A DNA stretch of 7,871 bases, taken from an uncultured Bacteroides sp. (GTDB lineage: Bacteria > Bacteroidota > Bacteroidia > Bacteroidales > Bacteroidaceae). Both the position numbers and the translations under genes were made by a program. The DNA lies in assembly GCF_949298305.1 (NCBI RefSeq), contig NZ_CASFWU010000112.1:1-7871 (forward strand). The letters are read 5' to 3'. A model generated the notes under the pieces. The model was not told the DNA's origin. It did no database searches and saw only the letters and a list, made by a program, of their open reading frames with translations. Below are positions 1-6,402 of this stretch, piece after piece (positions within the stretch are counted from its first letter, which is position 1; each line of letters opens with the position of its first letter).

Positions 1-3
1 GCT

Positions 4-33
4 TTTGCGGTATGGAAGAAAGCATTACCTTTG
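4..33 (+). promoter_or_regulatory. Bacteroidetes-type promoter for the lipoprotein gene
   Basis: TACCTTTG at 26-33 matches the Bacteroidetes -7 element TAnnTTTG, and TTTG at 4-7 sits 18 bases upstream, close to the expected -33 position. Transcription would start near 38-40, leaving a leader of about 85 nt before the ATG at 125. The leader has no strong Shine-Dalgarno sequence but is A/T-rich just before the start, as is usual in this phylum. Nothing else is visible in the first 124 bases. Confidence 0.6.
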
Positions 34-124
34 CGGCCGATAACGCGGAACATCGCCTTCGGAATCCGTCTGCGGTTCCTGGGCGGTGGACACAGAATAT
101 ATGAACGATTAAAACTTTACGCGT

Positions 125-1786
125 ATGAAAATGAAAGACTTTCTTAAGCCCTCGCTGTGGGGCAAAGTGATGGTATGCGGCTGCCTGCTGCTGGGATGGA
201 GCGCCTGCTCGGACGACGAGACGACGGGCGGCGGTTCGGACAACGGTACGGAGCTTCCGCCCATTTCCGAGGCAAACATGCCCGAGCGCAATCCCTATCT
301 GGCTGCCGAACATTACAGCATCACCCACTTCAACTCGGCCCAAAGCGACGCTTTCCCATACAGCGTCAAGACCGGTACCTTCCAGGCTGACCCCGACCAA
401 TGCGAGGGAGGCTGGAGCGGCCCTGTCAACCTGATGACCCTTTCTTCAACCGACCCTGACTACATGTGGGGCATGAGCAGCGACCGCGTTTCCTATATCT
501 ATGTGGGCGACGGCTCCTTCACCCGTCTGGGCGAAGCGGCCCTGCCCGGTGTGCAGACGAAGACGGAAGACCAGCTGAAGACGCTGGTGGCCGACTACAG
601 CTCGGTGGACGAGCTGCAGGCTGCCGTCACCTCCCTGCTTGGCGCCAATCCCCAGTTTGCCATGGCAAGCGGCAACTACGTGCTCTGCGACAAGGACAAC
701 TACGCTTACAGCAACATCGGCTCCACCGTGGTGCGCTACCGCCTGAAGAATGCTGCCGACCCCACCCAGGGCATCGAACTGGACAGCCAAATCAAGCTGA
801 GCGACTACAATCCGAACATTATCACGCTGGTAGGAATGGTGATGACTTACGACGGACATCTGGTGGTGGTGTTCGGCCGTGGCATTCTGATCCTCACCCG
901 TGACTTGTCCACCGTGATGGACTATTACCAGTTCCCCGAAGGCCAGCAGATTTCCAACTCGGTGGCCGTGGACGAGAAGGGTGGCATCTACGTGGCCAGC
1001 GGAAGCAAAACGGCCAACGGAGATGGGCTGATGCAGAAGCTGGTGTGGACGGGCAGCAGGCTGTCTGCCGACGAGGCCGACGGAGCCTGGCAGACCACTT
1101 ACGACGGCGGCCCGCAGGCGCCTTCCATCAAGATGGGCATGGGCACCGGCTCCACCCCGACGCTGATGGGCTTCGGCGACGACGAGGACAAGCTGGTGGT
1201 CATTACCGACGGTGCCAAGCGCATGAAGCTGCTGGCCTTCTGGCGTGACGAGATTCCTGCCGACGCCCCGACGCCCGACCCGCAGAACCCGCGTCTGGCC
1301 GGACAGATTGAAGTGGGATGCGGACTGCCGGCAAGCACGGAATGGATTCAGTCCGAGCAATCGGTGGCCGTGGCCGGGTATGGTGCTTTCGTGGTGAATA
1401 ACCTGACCTCGACACCCGGCGTGGGCGACAAGATTGTGGACGTGCTGGCCATCGGCCCCTTGCAGACACCGCCCGTGGGCGTGGAACGCTTCCAGTGGAA
1501 CACGGCCGAGAATGCCTGGGAGAGCGTATGGGCGCGTGCCGACGTCAGCTCGGTGAGCATGATACCTGCCATCAGCACCGCCTCGAACATGGTGTTTGTC
1601 AGCGGTTACAGCAGTACCGACGGCTGGGATGTGGAGGGCCTGGACTGGAACACCGGCGCCACGCTGCACCGCGTCGTTCTGGGCAAGAGCAGCCGCGGCA
1701 ACGGCGCCTATGCCATCATACAGTACATGGAGAACGGCGACCTGCTGTTCAACTCCGTCTGCGGAGCCTTCCGCGTGAAGCTCTGA
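125..1786 (+). CDS. Surface-exposed lipoprotein of unknown function, possible beta-propeller
   Basis: This encodes a 553-residue lipoprotein. The N-terminus has lysines at 2, 4, 8 and 14, a hydrophobic stretch at about 15-25, and a lipobox ending W-S-A-C with the lipidated Cys at residue 28. The next residues, S-D-D-E, fit the lipoprotein export signal that sends Bacteroidetes lipoproteins to the outer face of the outer membrane, so surface exposure is likely. A flexible Gly/Ser/Thr/Asp linker follows to about residue 45. The remainder is rich in short beta-strand-like segments with recurring D-x-x-G turns (for example V-A-V-D-E-K-G-G-I-Y-V-A-S near 280-292), suggesting a beta-propeller resembling SMP-30 or PQQ-type blades. 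I do not recognise the family and no catalytic motif stands out. The ATG at 125 is chosen because it gives a complete signal peptide; ATG at 131 is a possible alternative. The gene has its own promoter, is followed by a terminator hairpin and appears monocistronic. It is not next to a SusC/SusD pair in this window. Confidence 0.85.
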   Translation: MKMKDFLKPSLWGKVMVCGCLLLGWSACSDDETTGGGSDNGTELPPISEANMPERNPYLAAEHYSITHFNSAQSDAFPYSVKTGTFQADPDQCEGGWSGPVNLMTLSSTDPDYMWGMSSDRVSYIYVGDGSFTRLGEAALPGVQTKTEDQLKTLVADYSSVDELQAAVTSLLGANPQFAMASGNYVLCDKDNYAYSNIGSTVVRYRLKNAADPTQGIELDSQIKLSDYNPNIITLVGMVMTYDGHLVVVFGRGILILTRDLSTVMDYYQFPEGQQISNSVAVDEKGGIYVASGSKTANGDGLMQKLVWTGSRLSADEADGAWQTTYDGGPQAPSIKMGMGTGSTPTLMGFGDDEDKLVVITDGAKRMKLLAFWRDEIPADAPTPDPQNPRLAGQIEVGCGLPASTEWIQSEQSVAVAGYGAFVVNNLTSTPGVGDKIVDVLAIGPLQTPPVGVERFQWNTAENAWESVWARADVSSVSMIPAISTASNMVFVSGYSSTDGWDVEGLDWNTGATLHRVVLGKSSRGNGAYAIIQYMENGDLLFNSVCGAFRVKL

Positions 1787-1819
1787 GACAGCCCGTCCGT
1801 CCCCGGCGGGCATAGTCCG

Positions 1820-1870
1820 GAAACCCTCGTTCCTTTTTCGCACGGAAGCGGCGGTAGGAACGGGGGTTTC
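1820..1870 (+). terminator. Terminator-like hairpin after the lipoprotein gene
   Basis: Bases 1820-1833 (GAAACCCTCGTTCC) pair with 1857-1870 (GGAACGGGGGTTTC) to give a 14-bp stem with one G-T wobble. The loop of 23 nt (1834-1856) starts with five T. A-rich and T-rich ends flank the GC core, so it could work in either direction, but the T-run after the stem is short. It lies between the lipoprotein stop (1786) and the mtnN promoter (1908). Confidence 0.6.
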
Positions 1871-1907
1871 TTGCATGCGGAGCAGGGATATATCGCCCGA
1901 AAAGTTG

Positions 1908-1915
1908 TATATTTG
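1908..1915 (+). promoter_or_regulatory. -7 promoter element for mtnN
   Basis: TATATTTG fits TAnnTTTG exactly. It lies 38 bases before the ATG at 1953, which predicts a leader of about 30 nt. No good -33 TTTG is visible. Its position also argues against the upstream in-frame ATG at 1875, which would fall before the transcription start. Confidence 0.6.
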
Positions 1916-1952
1916 CGCCCGCAAACCGACCGATAATCAAAGTAAGAAGGAT

Positions 1953-2654
1953 ATGAAGATAGGCATCATCAGTGCAATGGACAGCGAGCACCGCCAGCTG
2001 GCAGAGTGCTTGTCGCGAAAGCAGGAGGGCGGCGAAGGTCGCTTCCGCTATGTGGAAGGACAGTTGGGGACGAACGATTTGGTGTTGACCCAGAGCGGCA
2101 TAGGCAAAGTGAACGCTGCCGTGGGGGCCGCAGAACTTATCCGCCGCTACGCTCCGCAGTGCATCATCAGCACCGGTGTGGCAGGAGGCATTGATACGGT
2201 CCTGCGGGTGGGCGACGTGGTGGCTGCCAGCCGCCTGGTCTATCACGACGTCTATTGCGGCAGCGACGGCGCCCACTACGGGCAGGTGCAGGGCATGCCC
2301 CACTACTATGAAACCTCGCCCGACCTGTTGTGCCGCGCCCTTGCGCTGAACGGGACCGACGGGCTGGAATGCCGCATCCACGGCGGGCTCATCTGTACGG
2401 GCGACCGCTTTGTGGAGAGCGCAGCCGAACAGGCCGACATCAAGCGCCACTTCCCCGACGGCCTGGCTGTGGACATGGAGTCTGCCGCCATTGCCCAGAC
2501 CTGCTACATCTATGGTGTGCCTTTCCTCAGCCTGCGCATCGTCAGCGATACGCCGGGGGCGCACGACGACAACTTTGCCCAGTACAAGGACTTCTGGGCC
2601 ACGATGGCCGAGCGCTCGTTCCGCACGATTCGGGCGTTTCTCACCTCCCTGTAG
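1953..2654 (+). CDS. mtnN: 5'-methylthioadenosine/S-adenosylhomocysteine nucleosidase
   Basis: The 233-residue protein has the length and motifs of the MTAN (Pfs) family in the purine/uridine phosphorylase superfamily. The enzyme hydrolyses methylthioadenosine and S-adenosylhomocysteine to adenine plus the thioribose product in the cytoplasm. This clears inhibitors of methylation and feeds methyl-cycle and methionine salvage. Visible motifs are M-K-I-G-I-I-S-A-M at the N-terminus with the conserved Glu12, S-G-I-G-K-V-N-A-A at 48-56, S-T-G-V-A-G-G at 73-79, G-D-R-F at 150-153, D-M-E-S-A-A at 174-179 (Glu176 equivalent to the ribose-binding Glu174 of E. coli) and S-D at 198-199 (Asp199 equivalent to catalytic Asp197). 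The start at 1953 is chosen over 1875 because it aligns with the family N-terminus and lies downstream of the -7 element. The gene is transcribed alone and converges with the EamA transporter, with one base between the two stop codons. Confidence 0.95.
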   Translation: MKIGIISAMDSEHRQLAECLSRKQEGGEGRFRYVEGQLGTNDLVLTQSGIGKVNAAVGAAELIRRYAPQCIISTGVAGGIDTVLRVGDVVAASRLVYHDVYCGSDGAHYGQVQGMPHYYETSPDLLCRALALNGTDGLECRIHGGLICTGDRFVESAAEQADIKRHFPDGLAVDMESAAIAQTCYIYGVPFLSLRIVSDTPGAHDDNFAQYKDFWATMAERSFRTIRAFLTSL

Positions 2655-2655
2655 C

Positions 2656-3567
2656 CTATTTGCCGGACAGGTACATGCCGGCTATGACGAGCGCACCGCC
2701 CGTCAGGATGGCTGCGTTGATGCTCTCGCCCAGAATGAGCGTGGAGGTCAGGATGGAGATGACCGGCACCAGGTAGATGTAGTTGGACAGCACGATGGTG
2801 TTCAGCCTGCGCAGGCACATATTCCACAGCATGAAGCAGAGGAACGAGGCCACGATGCCCAGAAACAGCAGCTGGGGCCAGACGTCCGGACGGATGAAGG
2901 CCTGCACGCTGATGCCCGGCGCTCCCTGCCACAGCAGCCACGGGATGAGGGTGACGAGGCCGTAGAAGAACGTCTTGCGCACGATGAACAGGGACGAATA
3001 GCGTTCGCTGAGCGACTTGGTGATGAAGGTATAGAGCGTCCACGACAGGGCCGAGGCCAGACACAGCAGGTCGCCCACCGGGCTGAGGTTGAAGACAAAC
3101 CGCCCGTTGAACACCACCGTGGCCACTCCGGCAAAGGCCATGACGGAGCCGGCGAAGAGCAGCCGCGAGGGCTTGACGCTGCGGGTGATGTAGCACTGGA
3201 TGAGCGTGATGAGCAGCGGAGCCGTGCTGCAGAGCAGGGACACGTTGGATATCAGCGTGTATTCCAAGGCCGTGTTCTCGGTGATGAAGTAGAGCGTGCC
3301 GCCCGTCAGTCCGGCCAGCAGGCACAGCAGTTCGTCGCGCCCCGTGGCGGCAAACAGCCTGAACGGCCGGCTACAGAGGCAGATGCCGGCGTAGGCAAGG
3401 GCAAAGCGGTAGAACATGATTTCGGCCGGGCCTAGCCCCGACATCAGCAGTATCTTGGTGGAGACAAAAGTGGTTCCCCACACAGTGACAATGGCCAGGG
3501 CCAGCAGGTGGAGGGCTATGTGGGCATGGCGTGCCAGGCTCTCGCTGATAAGTTTACTTACATTCAT
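2656..3567 (-). CDS. EamA-family (DMT superfamily) membrane transporter
   Basis: This 303-residue protein is very hydrophobic, with about ten predicted membrane segments arranged as two EamA repeats at roughly 17-153 and 165-301. The first repeat begins with the typical V-W-G-T-T-F segment (29-34). The second ends with L-G-E-S (279-282) followed by a final helix, as is standard for EamA proteins. The family exports small metabolites or amino acids across the inner membrane, but the substrate cannot be read from the sequence and no neighbour suggests one. The length of about 300 residues is typical and the gene looks intact. The start at 3567 is followed by a short polar N-terminus before helix 1 and sits about 20 bases downstream of a -7 element. 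It is divergent from the dehydrogenase gene and convergent with mtnN, its stop only one base from the mtnN stop. Confidence 0.92.
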   Translation of the reverse strand: MNVSKLISESLARHAHIALHLLALAIVTVWGTTFVSTKILLMSGLGPAEIMFYRFALAYAGICLCSRPFRLFAATGRDELLCLLAGLTGGTLYFITENTALEYTLISNVSLLCSTAPLLITLIQCYITRSVKPSRLLFAGSVMAFAGVATVVFNGRFVFNLSPVGDLLCLASALSWTLYTFITKSLSERYSSLFIVRKTFFYGLVTLIPWLLWQGAPGISVQAFIRPDVWPQLLFLGIVASFLCFMLWNMCLRRLNTIVLSNYIYLVPVISILTSTLILGESINAAILTGGALVIAGMYLSGK

Positions 3568-3587
3568 GACGGTTTGTATTTGGACGG

Positions 3588-3595
3588 CAAAGTTA
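3588..3595 (-). promoter_or_regulatory. -7 promoter element for the EamA transporter
   Basis: Read on the minus strand this is TAACTTTG, an exact match to TAnnTTTG. It lies 20 bases upstream of the start codon at 3567, so the leader would be short, roughly 15 nt. No convincing -33 TTTG is visible upstream. Confidence 0.55.
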
Positions 3596-3695
3596 CGACA
3601 TCTGCCCGAATATTGTTGGAAGGAAGCCGGAAATCTGACTGCGGCGGGCCTTGGCGGCGGCTTGTGCGTGCAGAAAATGCGTGCGGGGAGCGGAC

Positions 3696-3720
3696 ATTTG
3701 GCTTAATTTGCTTACATTTG
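3696..3720 (+). promoter_or_regulatory. Promoter region of the short-chain dehydrogenase with three phased ATTTG motifs
   Basis: TACATTTG at 3713-3720 fits the Bacteroidetes -7 element and lies 56 bases before the ATG at 3777. The pentamer ATTTG occurs three times, ending at 3700, 3710 and 3720, that is at exact 10-base spacing. The last copy belongs to the -7 box. The middle copy (TTAATTTG) is a near match to a -7 element. The divergent transporter promoter is about 115 bases to the left. Confidence 0.55.
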
Positions 3721-3776
3721 CCACTTGTACAAACAGAAGGAATCTAATTCAAAATAATGATTTAAGCTTTACTATC

Positions 3777-4541
3777 ATGGCAAAAACAGTATTTATCACA
3801 GGCGGCTCCACAGGCATCGGAGCAGCCTCTGTCAGGAAATTCGTGGCACAGGGCTGGAACGTAGGTTTCATGGACATTAACACGGAGGCGGCTGCGGCGC
3901 TGGAGGCCGAACTGAACTGCCCCGACAGGCTCGTCTTTACGGAAGGAAACACCCGCGTGCGTGCAGATATTCATCGGGCGGTAGAGAAGACCGTGGCCAA
4001 GTTCGGCCAATTGGACAGCGTGTTTGCCAACGCGGGCATACACCGCGCCAACACCCTGCTCGACATCACGGACGAGGAACTGGACCTGATGGTTCAGACC
4101 AACATCTACGGCACGGTGAACACCCTGCGCGAGGCGGTGCCGCACATCATTGAGGCCGGAGGCGGCTCGGTGGTCATCAACGCCTCGGACCAGTGGTTTG
4201 TGGGCAAGGCGCACAGCTTTGCCTATGGCATGACGAAGGGCGCGTTGGGACAGATTACCCGCAGCCTCTCCATCGACCTCGGGCCGAAGAATGTCCGTGT
4301 CAATGCCGTGTGTGCAGGCACCATCCATACGCCGCTGGTGGACAACCTGTTCGAGCGGTTTGCCGCTGTAAACAACTGCTCGGTGGACGACTACTGGCGT
4401 GAGGAGAATGCGCTCTATGCCCGCGGTTCGGTGGGACGCCCCGAAGAGGTGGCCGAGCTGGTCTATTTCCTGGCTTCGGATGCTTCCAGCTTCTGCACGG
4501 GCGGCCATTACCTGGTGGACGGCGGCCTGGTGGCCGGCTGA
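3777..4541 (+). CDS. Short-chain dehydrogenase/reductase (classical SDR, NAD-type)
   Basis: This 254-residue cytoplasmic oxidoreductase has all hallmarks of a classical SDR with a Rossmann fold. They are the cofactor motif T-G-G-S-T-G-I-G at 8-15, N-A-G at 85-87, and the catalytic set Asn109, Ser137, Tyr150 and Lys154 (Y-G-M-T-K). The C-terminal G-x-Y-L-V-D-G-G signature is at 243-250. Asp33 at the end of the second beta-strand favours NAD(H) over NADP(H). The substrate cannot be assigned: the region that shapes substrate specificity (about 185-215) has no signature I recognise. The start at 3777 places the nucleotide-binding strand at the very N-terminus as in the family; an in-frame ATG at 3651 would run through the promoter and is rejected. 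The gene is transcribed alone from its own promoter and ends at a strong shared terminator. Confidence 0.92.
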   Translation: MAKTVFITGGSTGIGAASVRKFVAQGWNVGFMDINTEAAAALEAELNCPDRLVFTEGNTRVRADIHRAVEKTVAKFGQLDSVFANAGIHRANTLLDITDEELDLMVQTNIYGTVNTLREAVPHIIEAGGGSVVINASDQWFVGKAHSFAYGMTKGALGQITRSLSIDLGPKNVRVNAVCAGTIHTPLVDNLFERFAAVNNCSVDDYWREENALYARGSVGRPEEVAELVYFLASDASSFCTGGHYLVDGGLVAG

Positions 4542-4568
4542 CGGCAGGCTTGTGGCGGAGAAAGAAAG

Positions 4569-4610
4569 AGAAAGTCCCCGGGAAAAGGCAACCTTTCCCG
4601 GGGACTTTCT
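4569..4610. terminator. Bidirectional intrinsic terminator between the SDR and acyl-CoA ligase genes
   Basis: Bases 4569-4585 and 4594-4610 form a perfect 17-bp stem with an 8-nt loop (AGGCAACC). The core is CCCCGGG/CCCGGGG flanked by A-rich and T-rich ends. T-rich sequence follows on + (TTTCTTTG) and also on - (complement of the A-rich 4561-4571), so it should stop both converging transcripts. It lies between stop codons at 4541 (+) and 4642 (-). Confidence 0.9.
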
Positions 4611-4641
4611 TTGTAGGCGTGCGGGGGATTTCCCTCGCGCG

Positions 4642-6288
4642 TCAGATAATCTCGATGCCCTGCTCCTTGCACAGCTGCAGGCCCACGTCCTTCAGTTTGA
4701 ACTTCTGTATCTTGCCGCTGCCCGTCATGGGGAATTCCTTGACGAAGAAGACGTATTTGGGAATCTTGTAGCGCGAAATCTTGCCCAGGCAGAAGTCGCG
4801 CACTTCGCTCTCGTCCATCGTGACGCCCTCGTGCAGAATGATGAAGGCGCCCACGGCCTCGCCGTACTTCTTCGACGGGATGCCGGCCACCTGCACGTCC
4901 TTCACGCCGGGCAGCTGGTAGAGGAACTCCTCGATTTCGCGCGGGTAGATGTTCTCGCCGCCGCGGATAATCATGTCCTTGATGCGTCCGGTGATGCGGT
5001 AGTTGCCCTGTTCGTCCTTCACGCCCAGGTCACCCGAGTGGAGGAAGCCGTTCTTGTCGATGACTTCGGCCGTGGCTTCGGGGTTCTTGTAGTAGCCCTT
5101 CATGGTGTTGTAGCCGCGGTTGCACATCTCGCCCTGTACGCCGACGGGGCATTCCTCGCCCGTCTCGGGGTCGATGACGCGCACTTCGGTGTGCTCAAAG
5201 TCGCGGCCCACGGTGGTGTAGCGCACCTCGGCGGGGTCGTCGATGCGTGTATGCGTCATGCCCGGCGAGGCTTCGGTCAGACCATAGACACTGGTCACCT
5301 TCATGAACATCTTTTCCTCTACCTGCTTCATCAGCTCAATGGGGCAGAGCGAGCCGGCCATGATGCCCGTGCGCAGGCTGGACATGTCGAACATGTCGAA
5401 CATGGGGTGGTTCAGCTCGGCGATGAACATGGTGGGCACGCCGTAGAGCGCGGTGCAGCGTTCCTTGTGGATGGAGGCCAGCACGACCAGGGGGTCGAAG
5501 CGCTCCACCATGACTTCGGTGCAGCCGTGGGTGAGGCAGTTCATCGTGGCCAGCACCACGCCGAAGCAGTGGAACAGGGGCACGCAGACGCAGAGCTTGT
5601 CGTCCTGCGTGAACTTCATGTGCTCGCCGGTGAGGAAGCCGTTGTTGGCTATGTTGTAGTGGGTCAGCATCACGCCTTTGGGGAAGCCGGTGGTGCCGCT
5701 GGTGTATTGCATGTTCACCACGTCGTGGCAGGTTACCTGTGCCTTCAGTTCGTTCAGCCGGTCGTCGGCCACGTTGTCGCCCAGCAGGAGTATCTCGGAG
5801 GTGTTGTACATGCCGCGGTATTTTTCCTGTCCCACGTAGATGACGTTCTTCATGTAGGGGAAGCGTTCGCTCTTCAGGTGTCCGCGCTGGCAGGTGCGCA
5901 GTTCGGGCAGCATGGTGTAGGTCATCTGCACGAAGTCGCTGTCCTTCTCGCCGTTGACGATGCAGAGGGTGTGCATGTCCGAGTTCTGGCAGAGGTATTC
6001 CAGTTCGGCCTGTTTGTAGTTGGTGTTGACGGTGACGTAGACGGCGCCTATCTTGGCGCAGGCATAGAGCAGGGTGAGCCAGTCGGGCACGTTGGCGGCC
6101 CAGATGCCCACGTGTGTGCCTCGCTCCACGCCGATGGCGATGAGGCCCTTGGCCATGTCGTCCACACGGTGGTTGAACTGGCTCCACGTAAAGCGCAGGT
6201 TACGGTCGGAGTAAACAATGTATTCTTTGTCGGGTGTTGTCTCGGCCCAATGTTCCAGCCATTGGCCGAGGGTGCGTTCGTATAGCAT
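4642..6288 (-). CDS. AMP-forming acyl-CoA ligase (fatty-acid/carboxylate-CoA ligase family)
   Basis: This 548-residue enzyme of the class I adenylate-forming (ANL) superfamily activates a carboxylic acid with ATP to an acyl-adenylate and transfers it to CoA. Family core motifs are all present: the P-loop Y-T-S-G-T-T-G-F-P-K-G at 195-205, Y-G-L-T-E-A-S-P at 335-342, H-S-G-D at 417-420, the hinge region G-R-I-K-D at 434-438 followed by G-G-E-N-I-Y-P, and the catalytic lysine in M-T-G-S-G-K at 521-526. Length matches medium/long-chain acyl-CoA synthetases. There is no transmembrane segment or carrier domain, so a free-standing cytoplasmic ligase is likely. Exact chain length or aromatic versus aliphatic substrate cannot be told. 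The gene lies downstream of an XRE-cupin regulator on the same strand. No TAnnTTTG promoter is seen in the gap between them, so co-transcription is likely. Its start codon is only 4 bases from a heptad-repeat array, so the ribosome-binding region is made of repeat sequence. Confidence 0.93.
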   Translation of the reverse strand: MLYERTLGQWLEHWAETTPDKEYIVYSDRNLRFTWSQFNHRVDDMAKGLIAIGVERGTHVGIWAANVPDWLTLLYACAKIGAVYVTVNTNYKQAELEYLCQNSDMHTLCIVNGEKDSDFVQMTYTMLPELRTCQRGHLKSERFPYMKNVIYVGQEKYRGMYNTSEILLLGDNVADDRLNELKAQVTCHDVVNMQYTSGTTGFPKGVMLTHYNIANNGFLTGEHMKFTQDDKLCVCVPLFHCFGVVLATMNCLTHGCTEVMVERFDPLVVLASIHKERCTALYGVPTMFIAELNHPMFDMFDMSSLRTGIMAGSLCPIELMKQVEEKMFMKVTSVYGLTEASPGMTHTRIDDPAEVRYTTVGRDFEHTEVRVIDPETGEECPVGVQGEMCNRGYNTMKGYYKNPEATAEVIDKNGFLHSGDLGVKDEQGNYRITGRIKDMIIRGGENIYPREIEEFLYQLPGVKDVQVAGIPSKKYGEAVGAFIILHEGVTMDESEVRDFCLGKISRYKIPKYVFFVKEFPMTGSGKIQKFKLKDVGLQLCKEQGIEII

Positions 6289-6292
6289 GTTA

Positions 6293-6341
6293 TTAGCGGT
6301 TAGTGGTTAGCGGTTAGTGGTTAGCGGTGAGCGGTTAGTGG
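6293..6341. repeat. Seven tandem heptads TKAGYGG
   Basis: Seven uninterrupted 7-bp units read TTAGCGG, TTAGTGG, TTAGCGG, TTAGTGG, TTAGCGG, TGAGCGG, TTAGTGG. The C/T position mostly alternates between units. The array begins 4 bases from the ligase start codon at 6288. The three units nearest the loop (6321-6341) plus part of the next pair with the inverted array at 6373-6398. Confidence 0.95.
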
Positions 6342-6351
6342 TTAATATATT

Positions 6352-6363
6352 CCATCCGGATGG
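6352..6363. other. 12-bp perfect palindrome in the loop of the heptad hairpin
   Basis: CCATCCGGATGG is a perfect palindrome. It sits inside the 29-base loop (6343-6371) between the heptad arms, so the element has a nested second stem or a dyad that a dimeric protein could bind. Confidence 0.85.
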
Positions 6364-6372
6364 CTTTACTCA

Positions 6373-6398
6373 CCACTAACCGCTCACCGCTCACCACT
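6373..6398. repeat. Inverted heptad array (CCRCTMA), second arm of the hairpin
   Basis: Units CCACTAA, CCGCTCA, CCGCTCA and a partial CCACT are the reverse complement of the heptads on the left. Pairing 6316-6342 with 6372-6398 gives a 27-bp stem with one mismatch (T6322 against C6392). The arm ends 4 bases before the stop codon of the upstream regulator gene (6405-6403), so the whole element fills the intergenic gap. No T-tract follows on either strand, so it does not look like an ordinary intrinsic terminator. Confidence 0.9.
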
Positions 6399-6402
6399 CC
6401 CT

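Noticed and set aside
446..1924. Long minus-strand open frame of 492 codons opposite the lipoprotein gene
   Set aside because: Its translation is rich in His, Val, Ala, Gly and Arg with no domain, it has no promoter element, and it mirrors the G+C-rich codon use of the convincing lipoprotein gene on the other strand.
1875..1952. N-terminal extension of mtnN to ATG at 1875
   Set aside because: The -7 element at 1908-1915 lies inside it, and the MTAN family starts at M-K-I-G-I-I as found at 1953.
2410..3435. Plus-strand open frame of 341 codons across the mtnN end and the EamA gene
   Set aside because: It starts in a wrong frame inside mtnN, and its composition (Gln/Glu/Arg/His-rich) is the antisense image of a membrane protein gene with clear family motifs.
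3651..3776. N-terminal extension of the SDR to an upstream ATG at 3651
   Set aside because: The extension runs through the TACATTTG promoter box, adds residues unlike SDR N-termini, and the family start M-A-K-T-V-F-I-T-G-G is at 3777.
4399..6285. Plus-strand open frame of 628 codons covering the SDR end and the whole acyl-CoA ligase
   Set aside because: It is a low-complexity V/H/A/G-rich antisense shadow of the ligase, begins inside the SDR gene and crosses the strong terminator at 4569-4610.
6293..6398. CRISPR array or intrinsic terminator as explanation of the heptad region
   Set aside because: The units are 7 bp with no spacers, so it is not a CRISPR array. No T-tract follows the stem on either strand, so it is not a standard intrinsic terminator.
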